Below are positions 41,055 to 46,391 of a DNA stretch of 46,391 nt, piece by piece. This DNA is from an uncultured Prevotellaceae bacterium. Lineage in GTDB: Bacteria; Bacteroidota; Bacteroidia; Bacteroidales; Bacteroidaceae. The stretch covers positions 1 through 46,391 of the forward strand of contig CAMVPA010000027.1 of the NCBI GenBank assembly GCA_947169245.1. The letters run 5' to 3'. Each line of letters begins with the position of its first letter. The stretch's first letter is position 1. A model generated the notes under the pieces. The model was given only the letters and a program-made list of their open reading frames with translations, did not search any database and was not told where the DNA came from. The translations under genes and the position numbers were made by a program.

Positions 41055-44000
41055 ATGAACATACAGGATCTGAGGAAAGAGTATGCCAAGCAGCCGCAGG
41101 TGGCGGCGCTGGCCAAAGTCGTGGGGAATGTTCGGGAGAAGAACATTTTCCTCGGAGGACTGTTGGGCTCCAGTGCCCCGATGGTGTTTGCGGCACTTTC
41201 GAAGTGCGAGTTACGAGGTGCGAGGTGTGAGAATACCATTCTCTTCATTCTCAACGATGCCGATGAGGCAGGCTACTTCTATCATGACCTGACGCAGCTG
41301 ATGGGTAATCGGGAGGTTCTCTTCTTCCCCAGCAGTTATCGCCGCTCGGTGAAGTACGCCCAGCGTGATGCCGCCAGCGAGATTCTGCGTACGGAGGCGC
41401 TTACGCAGCTGTCGTCATCACAGTTCCCCCTCCAGTCGGAGGGGAATGGGGGGAGGCTTCTCTACATCGTCTCCTACCCAGAGGCAGTGGCCGAGCTGGT
41501 GGTATCGAAGAAGCGACTCGATAGTCGTACGCTGGTATTGACGACGGGACAGACCATCACAACGGACAGCATCGAGAACACCCTGCGCGACTTCGGTTTC
41601 CGTGAGGTCGACTACGTGTACGAGCCGGGACAGTTTGCCCTGCGCGGCTCTATCCTCGATGTCTACAGCTACAGCTGCGAGTTTCCTTACCGCGTCGACT
41701 TCTTCGGCGACGAGATCGACTCAATACGCACCTTCGAGGTGGAGGATCAGCTGTCGAAGGACCGTCGCGACAGGGTGGAGATAGTGCCTGAGCTGGCGGG
41801 TATGACGGAGGACAAGGAATCGCTGTTCACCTTCCTGCCCGAGCAGACCATCCTCTGTGTCAATGACTACGACTACGTGGCCGATGTCGTCGAGCGCACC
41901 TATCGGGAGGGCTTTTCCAAGCAGGCCATCATGGAACGCATGGAGGAGGCCGACAGCGAGATGGCTCAGCAGGAGATTGAGCAGCAGCTGCGCCGTGAGT
42001 GTCAGCTTATCAGCGGCTCGCAGTTCCGTAACGACAGTGAGGGCTTCCGCAGAATCGTGCTTGGCGGACATAATAATAAAGAGGTTCGCGAGTGCAACAG
42101 TGCGGGAACACGCGTGTGCGAGATTTCCTTCAACACCACTGCCCAGCCTTTGTTCCACAAGAACTTCGACCTGCTGTCGAAGACGCTGGAGGACTATCAG
42201 CTGAAGGGCTACCAGCTCTTTATACTTGCAGACAGCCAGAAGCAGCAGGAGCGACTGAAGGAGATATTGGCCTCTCCCAGCCCCTCCGAAGGAGGGGAGC
42301 GCCTGCGGACAGTTGACTCCGGTAGGACCTCCTCCCCTTCGGGGAGGGCGGGAGAGGTCTTCATCCCCGTCGACAAGACGCTGCACGAGGGCTTTATCGA
42401 CCACGACGCACGGGCCTGTTTCCTGACCGACCACCAGATATTCGACCGTTTCCATAAGTACAACCTGAAGAGTGACAAGGCACGCAGCGGCAAGATGGCG
42501 CTGACACTGAAGGAGATACAGCAGTTTGAGGTGGGCGACTATGTGGTACATGTCGATCACGGTGTGGGTAAGTTTGGCGGTCTGGTGCGCATGCCAATAC
42601 CCACCCCCAGCCCCTCCCGTTCGGGAGGGGCTGGGGGTGGGTACCAGGAGATGATCAAAATCATCTACCAGCGCGGCGATGCCATCTACGTCAGCATCCA
42701 CTCGCTCTACAAGGTGTCGAAGTACAAGTCGCAGGACGGTGGCGAGGCGCCACGCCTGTCGACGCTTGGCACTGGGCAGTGGGAGCGCCTGAAGGAGCGC
42801 ACGAAGAAGCACATCAAGGACATTGCCCGCGACCTCATCAAGCTGTATGCGGCGCGACGCCGTGAGAAGGGCTTTGCCTTCAGCCACGACACCTATCTGC
42901 AGCAGGAACTTGAGGCCAGCTTCCTCTACGAGGACACACCCGACCAGCTGAAGGCCACGCAGGACGTGAAGGCCGACATGGAGCAAGCGAAGCCGATGGA
43001 TCGTCTGGTGTGTGGCGACGTAGGTTTCGGCAAGACTGAGGTGGCCGTGCGTGCCGCCTTCAAGGCCGCTTGCGACGGTAAGCAGGTGGCGGTGATGGTG
43101 CCCACGACGGTGCTGGCCTACCAGCACTACCGCACGTTCAGCAGCCGACTGAAAGACATGCCCGTCAGGGTGGACTACCTGACGCGAGCCCGCAGCGCCA
43201 AGCAGACGACGGCGCTGCTGAAGGACCTGGCCGACGGCAAGATAGACATATTAATAGGTACGCATAAGCTCATCGGCAAGACGGTGAAATTCAAGGACCT
43301 GGGACTGCTTATCATCGATGAGGAGCAGAAGTTTGGCGTGGCCACGAAAGAAAAACTGCGTCAGATGCGTACCAACGTCGACACGCTGACCATGTCGGCA
43401 ACGCCGATACCCCGCACGCTGCAGTTCTCGCTCGTCGGCGCCCGCGACCTCAGCGTCATCCAGACGCCGCCGCCCAACCGCTACCCCATACAGACGGAGA
43501 TACACACCTTCGGTGCCGAGATTATTGCCGACGCCATCAACTTCGAGCTCTCGCGCAACGGACAGGTCTACTTTGTGAACAACCGCATCAACCAGTTGCA
43601 CGAGATTGCCGACATGATTCATAAGTATGTCCCCGATGCCCGCGTCGCCATTGGCCACGGACAGATGAAGCCCGAGGAACTGGAGCAAATCATCCTCGAC
43701 TTCTCGAACAACGACTACGACGTGCTGCTGTCGACGACCATCGTCGAGAACGGCATCGACATACCCAACGCCAACACCATCATCATCAACGGCGCCCACA
43801 ACTTCGGACTCTCCGACCTCCACCAGATGCGCGGACGTGTGGGACGTGGCAACCGCAAGGCCTTCTGTTACCTGCTGGCGCCGCCGCTGGCCGCCCTGCC
43901 GCAGGACAGCCGCCGCCGACTGGAGGCGCTCGAGAACTTCAGCGACCTCGGCTCCGGCATTAACATCGCCATGCAGGACCTCGACATCCGCGGTGCCGGC

Positions 44001-44678
44001 AATCTGTTGGGCGCCGAACAGTCGGGCTTCATCTCCGACCTCGGCTACGAGACCTACCAGAAAATTCTGAACGAGGCGATGGCGGAACTCAATAATGAAA
44101 TGAGAAATGAGGAATTAGAAATGAGAAATGGAAATGAAGGAATGAGAAATGAGCGGTGCAACAGTACTGACGCAGACATTTCTTCATTTGATCATTCTCA
44201 TTCATCATTTCTCATTTCTCATTCCTCATTTGTTAGTGACTGTACCCTGGAGTCCGACTTGGAGATGTACTTCCCCGACCAGTACGTGCCCAGCGACTCG
44301 GAGCGTATGCTGCTCTACCGCGAACTCGACAACATGCGCAACGACGAGGAATTGGAGGCCTACCGCAAGCGGCTCATCGACCGTTTCGGTCCGATACCTG
44401 AGGTGGCCAGCGAACTGATACGCGTGGTACCGCTGCGGCGGATGGGCAAGATGCTGGGCTGCGAGAAAATCATGCTGAAGCAGGGACGTATGTTCCTTTA
44501 CCTCGTCAGCAATCCCAATAGTCCTTATTACCAGAGCGAGGCCTTCGGACGCATCATCGACTTTGCCAGCCGTAACGTGCGCCGCTGTAACCTCCGCGAA
44601 CAGAATGGCAAGCGCTCAATGGTAGTCACCGACGTGCCCACCGTAGAGGAGGCCGCCAAAGTGCTGTCCGCCATATAA
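41055..44678 (+). CDS. mfd: transcription-repair coupling factor with five repeat-encoded insertions
   Basis: 1207 aa. Removes stalled RNA polymerase and recruits UvrA. All modules are present: UvrB-like N-terminus (YPEAVAELVVSKKRLDSRTL, YEPGQFALRGSILDVYSY), the RNAP-interacting domain (FEVGDYVVHVDHGVGKFGGL), translocase motifs (GDVGFGKTEVAVRAA, IIDEEQKFGV, LTMSATPIPRTL, MRGRVGRGNRKAFCYLL) and the C-terminal D7. Insertions lie at residues ~50-60 (CELRGARCE), ~124-134 (FPLQSEGNGG), ~406-435 (SPSPSEGGE...SSPSGRAGE), ~515-530 (IPTPSPSRSGGAGGG) and ~1014-1059 (EMRNEELEMRN...SFLISHSSF). Each is in frame, so the gene appears functional. Confidence 0.95.
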   Translation: MNIQDLRKEYAKQPQVAALAKVVGNVREKNIFLGGLLGSSAPMVFAALSKCELRGARCENTILFILNDADEAGYFYHDLTQLMGNREVLFFPSSYRRSVKYAQRDAASEILRTEALTQLSSSQFPLQSEGNGGRLLYIVSYPEAVAELVVSKKRLDSRTLVLTTGQTITTDSIENTLRDFGFREVDYVYEPGQFALRGSILDVYSYSCEFPYRVDFFGDEIDSIRTFEVEDQLSKDRRDRVEIVPELAGMTEDKESLFTFLPEQTILCVNDYDYVADVVERTYREGFSKQAIMERMEEADSEMAQQEIEQQLRRECQLISGSQFRNDSEGFRRIVLGGHNNKEVRECNSAGTRVCEISFNTTAQPLFHKNFDLLSKTLEDYQLKGYQLFILADSQKQQERLKEILASPSPSEGGERLRTVDSGRTSSPSGRAGEVFIPVDKTLHEGFIDHDARACFLTDHQIFDRFHKYNLKSDKARSGKMALTLKEIQQFEVGDYVVHVDHGVGKFGGLVRMPIPTPSPSRSGGAGGGYQEMIKIIYQRGDAIYVSIHSLYKVSKYKSQDGGEAPRLSTLGTGQWERLKERTKKHIKDIARDLIKLYAARRREKGFAFSHDTYLQQELEASFLYEDTPDQLKATQDVKADMEQAKPMDRLVCGDVGFGKTEVAVRAAFKAACDGKQVAVMVPTTVLAYQHYRTFSSRLKDMPVRVDYLTRARSAKQTTALLKDLADGKIDILIGTHKLIGKTVKFKDLGLLIIDEEQKFGVATKEKLRQMRTNVDTLTMSATPIPRTLQFSLVGARDLSVIQTPPPNRYPIQTEIHTFGAEIIADAINFELSRNGQVYFVNNRINQLHEIADMIHKYVPDARVAIGHGQMKPEELEQIILDFSNNDYDVLLSTTIVENGIDIPNANTIIINGAHNFGLSDLHQMRGRVGRGNRKAFCYLLAPPLAALPQDSRRRLEALENFSDLGSGINIAMQDLDIRGAGNLLGAEQSGFISDLGYETYQKILNEAMAELNNEMRNEELEMRNGNEGMRNERCNSTDADISSFDHSHSSFLISHSSFVSDCTLESDLEMYFPDQYVPSDSERMLLYRELDNMRNDEELEAYRKRLIDRFGPIPEVASELIRVVPLRRMGKMLGCEKIMLKQGRMFLYLVSNPNSPYYQSEAFGRIIDFASRNVRRCNLREQNGKRSMVVTDVPTVEEAAKVLSAI
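41201..41231. repeat. CGAGGTR-type heptamer array in mfd
   Basis: About four degenerate units (AAGTGCG, AGTTACG, AGGTGCG, AGGTGTG), in frame, coding KCELRGARCE near the N-terminus. Confidence 0.8.
41423..41457. repeat. GC-rich hairpin in mfd (1)
   Basis: TTCCCCCTCC / GGAGGGGAA inverted repeat around AGTC, then GGGGGGAGG. Coding FPLQSEGNGGR. Confidence 0.75.
42271..42358. repeat. GC-rich inverted-pair element in mfd (2)
   Basis: Left arm 42271-42298 (CCTCTCCCAGCCCCTCC...) and inverted right arm 42329-42358 (...GGGAGGGCGGGAGAGG), each itself a small hairpin, around a 30-bp loop. In frame. Confidence 0.88.
42598..42643. repeat. perfect 46-bp GC-rich palindrome in mfd (3)
   Basis: A 22-bp arm (42598-42619, starting TACCCACCCCCAGCCCC) and its exact reverse complement (42622-42643) flank TT. 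In frame, coding PTPSPSRSGGAGGG inside the RNAP-interacting domain. Confidence 0.95.
44094..44232. repeat. inverted pair of GAGAAAT heptamer arrays in mfd
   Basis: Left arm 44094-44154 (GAGAAAT-type units with small indels), loop ~22 bp, right arm 44177-44232 (ATTTCTC-type units). A perfect GAGAAAT array has a TGA in every frame; the left arm's irregular spacing keeps every TGA out of the mfd frame. Confidence 0.92.
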
Positions 44679-44691
44679 TAATAATGTACGC

Positions 44692-46266
44692 ATGAAAGAG
44701 AAATGCCTGACAATAGCCCTCCTGCTGACAGCCACGCTGACAGCGACGGCACAAGGTGATCATACCTCTCAGTTCTCACCTCTCAGTTCTCACCTTGAGT
44801 ATCGTGTGGAGACGCAGGTTACCGTGGCCTCTGGCGACCATACCCCGCTGTGGCTCAATGCCAACAAGCACGGACTGAGCTCGCTCGACACCAGCAACGA
44901 GTACCTTCGTGCTGCCGCAGGACGCCCCCTTGAACAGGACTCGCTGCGCCGCTGGGGACTGGGCGCCAAGGTCGATATGGCCGTGGGTTATGGCATGACG
45001 AGCACAGTGGTTGTGCAGCAGGCTTACGGTGAGGTGCGCTGGCTGAAGGGTCTGCTCACCGTGGGAAGCAAGGAACTGCCCATGGAGCTGAAGAATCAGG
45101 AACTGAGCACTGGTTCTCAGTGCTTAGGCATCAATGCGCGGCCTGTGCCGCAGGTGCGCCTGTCGTTGCCCGACTACATTACTGTGCCTTTCACCCGTGG
45201 CTGGCTGGGACTGAAAGGTCACTTCGCCTACGGTCGTATGACCGACGACGGGTGGCAGAAGGACTTTACGAACGAGCTGTCGAAGCACACGGCCGACGTA
45301 CTACTGCACACGAAGGCGGGCTATCTGCGGCTGCACAAGCCGGGCAGCCCACTGACCATCGAGGGTGGACTGGAGATGGCATGTGAGTTTGGCGGTAAGA
45401 TCATGGTGAAGAACGCCAAGGGCGAGTACTCATACTACGAGGAGACAAGCACCAATCTCAAGTCGTTCATCCGTGCCATCATTCCGGGTGGCAACGACCA
45501 CGAGGCGACGAAGGGCACGAACCAGCTCTACCAGGGAGCCGAGGGCAACCATGTAGGTGCATGGAACGCCCGCATCAGCTGGGACAAGCCGTCGTGGGGC
45601 GTCAGCATCTACGGTGACCACTACTTTGAGGACATGTCGCAGCTCTTCCATCTCGACTACGACGGCTACACCAGCGGTGACGACTGGCGCGACGCCCACG
45701 GCAAGAGCCGCTTCCTGGTCTACGACTTCAAAGACATGGTTCTCGGCATGGAACTGCGCCTCCCGCGCTGCAAGTGGTTTAACACCATGGTGGTTGAGTA
45801 CATTTACACCAAATACCAGAGCGGCCCCATCTACCATGACCATACGCAGGCCATACCCGACCACATCGGCGGACGCGACGGTTACTACCAGCACGGCATC
45901 TATACCGGTTGGCAACACTGGGGACAGGTGATGGGCAACCCGCTCTACCGCTCGCCGCTCTATAATACCGACGGACAGATTACCGTCGAGGACAACCGCT
46001 TCCGCGCACTGCATGTCGGCGTCAGCGGCACTCCGCTTGCAGGACTGCACTATCGTCTGCTTTGCACCGCCCAGAAGGGCTACGGCACCTACAGCGTTCC
46101 GTTCACCGACCCTCGTCGTAACCTGAGCCTGCTGGCAGAGACGACTTACGCCCTCCGCGGTTGGGCGGAAGGCGTAAGCATCAGGTTGGGACTTGCCATG
46201 GACCGCGGTTCGCTGCTTGGCGACAACGCGGGCGCTCAGCTTACCCTTGTTTATCAAGTTCCTTGA
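44692..46266 (+). CDS. capsule assembly Wzi-family outer-membrane protein
   Basis: 524 aa. Signal peptide [20 protein letters not shown], then Q. The Wzi-like barrel has [38 protein letters not shown], the [20 protein letters not shown] segment, [20 protein letters not shown], and C-terminal strands ending LTLVYQVP. Wzi-type barrels help attach or organise surface polysaccharide. Just after the signal peptide, residues ~24-34 ([11 protein letters not shown]) are coded by two 14-bp units (TCTCASY heptamers), flanked by CAAGGTGA/TCACCTTG. It follows mfd by 13 bp, and the 3' end overlaps the convergent TrpB-like gene. Confidence 0.85.
   Translation: MKEKCLTIALLLTATLTATAQGDHTSQFSPLSSHLEYRVETQVTVASGDHTPLWLNANKHGLSSLDTSNEYLRAAAGRPLEQDSLRRWGLGAKVDMAVGYGMTSTVVVQQAYGEVRWLKGLLTVGSKELPMELKNQELSTGSQCLGINARPVPQVRLSLPDYITVPFTRGWLGLKGHFAYGRMTDDGWQKDFTNELSKHTADVLLHTKAGYLRLHKPGSPLTIEGGLEMACEFGGKIMVKNAKGEYSYYEETSTNLKSFIRAIIPGGNDHEATKGTNQLYQGAEGNHVGAWNARISWDKPSWGVSIYGDHYFEDMSQLFHLDYDGYTSGDDWRDAHGKSRFLVYDFKDMVLGMELRLPRCKWFNTMVVEYIYTKYQSGPIYHDHTQAIPDHIGGRDGYYQHGIYTGWQHWGQVMGNPLYRSPLYNTDGQITVEDNRFRALHVGVSGTPLAGLHYRLLCTAQKGYGTYSVPFTDPRRNLSLLAETTYALRGWAEGVSIRLGLAMDRGSLLGDNAGAQLTLVYQVP
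44764..44797. repeat. TCTCASY heptamer array in the Wzi-like gene
   Basis: Two identical 14-bp units ACCTCTCAGTTCTC (44764-44777 and 44778-44791), each two heptamers, then ACCTTG. The flanks CAAGGTGA (44752-44759) and TCACCTTG (44790-44797) are inverted. Confidence 0.88.
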
Positions 46267-46391
46267 GGTTCTCGGCAATCATCTCGTCGGTGACGGTGTA
46301 GTTCTGCAGGTCGCCCTTGATGAAGGCCTCGTAGCTCGGCATGTCGATGAGTCCGTGACCAGAGAGGTTGAAGAGGATGACCTTCTCCTCG
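46241..46391 (-). CDS. trpB: TrpB-like PLP enzyme, C-terminal end (partial)
   Basis: Only the last 49 codons and the stop lie in the window ([49 protein letters not shown]). The NLSGHG...D...Y pattern is the end of the TrpB2 class of tryptophan synthase beta, which joins indole and serine. The rest lies to the right. It overlaps the Wzi-like gene's 3' end by 26 bp in convergent orientation. Confidence 0.8.
   Translation of the reverse strand, partial: EEKVILFNLSGHGLIDMPSYEAFIKGDLQNYTVTDEMIAENLKELDKQG

Noticed and set aside
41721..43127. 468-aa minus-strand open frame opposite mfd
   Set aside because: Antisense shadow of conserved helicase domains.
1..46391. tRNA or rRNA genes
   Set aside because: I inspected the intergenic stretches for cloverleaf ends and GTTCGAATC-like arms and saw none; a tRNAscan run would settle this.

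Overview
The window comes from a Bacteroidota genome, most likely a Prevotella-type member of the Bacteroidales. This rests on seven things: TAnnTTTG -7 promoter elements without strong Shine-Dalgarno sites; the long NusB; the nusB-yajC-YbbR-coaE-DUF5606 gene order; L25 of the long Ctc type; many SPII lipoproteins; a PCMD surface protein; and a secreted protein ending in a type IX-secretion-like tail. Most genes are GC-rich housekeeping genes. A large AT-richer surface-protein gene (about 35.7-38.8 kb) and a relic-filled stretch (39.5-40.15 kb) stand out as accessory DNA. No tRNA, rRNA or CRISPR array was seen.

Layout, left to right. 0.2-4.0 kb, minus strand: a rhodanese-metallo-beta-lactamase fusion, a Sde182/DUF1593-like nucleoside-hydrolase-fold protein, and an anaerobic sulfatase-maturase-type radical SAM enzyme. 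4.1-7.6 kb, minus: DUF5606, coaE, YbbR, yajC, nusB. 7.8-12.1 kb, plus: L25, pth, an S4-domain protein, a lipoprotein, a Ca/Na antiporter and queF. 12.1-14.3 kb: a patchy region with palindromes, orphan promoters, a two-gene unit of unknown function and a decayed toxin-antitoxin module. 14.3-17.6 kb: a lipoprotein, a carboxyltransferase (oxaloacetate decarboxylase alpha type) and an HD protein. 17.7-24.5 kb: lptD, a small lipoprotein, a CPA2 antiporter and pepT. 24.7-29.2 kb: a PCMD lipoprotein, a beta-barrel protein, dnaX, a DivIC/FtsB protein and a membrane protein. 29.3-34.2 kb: a tightly overlapping set of DUF4369 lipoprotein, pyrC, a stand-alone MetH-activation domain, a metallophosphoesterase and plsC. 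34.3-40.2 kb: an Rpn-type nuclease, a Big2/RCC1 giant, a GNAT and gene relics. 40.2-46.4 kb: a dolichol-phosphate-mannose-synthase-like glycosyltransferase, mfd, a Wzi-like protein, and the 3' end of a TrpB-like gene.

The most striking signal is not a gene. Sequence-unrelated tandem arrays scattered through the window are mostly built on the same 7-bp period: CGAGGTR, GAGAAAT, TTGAYAA, TTATCTC, TCTCASY and ACTCAYC. They lie between genes and also in frame inside conserved genes (dnaX, pyrC, the MetH-activation protein, the phosphoesterase, mfd, the Wzi-like gene). At two sites, pyrC and the end of mfd, they form inverted pairs around a short loop. A second class is GC-rich hairpins (CCCCTCC...GGAGGGG): three in mfd and one spanning the pth/S4 gene junction, where each arm is translated into a different protein. 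mfd alone carries five such insertions. One GAGAAAT array is fused to an identical -7 promoter sequence at two separate loci, which suggests that these elements move promoters around. They recall the heptanucleotide STRR repeats of cyanobacteria and the in-frame palindromic elements of Rickettsia. I know of no description for this group, but I could not search.
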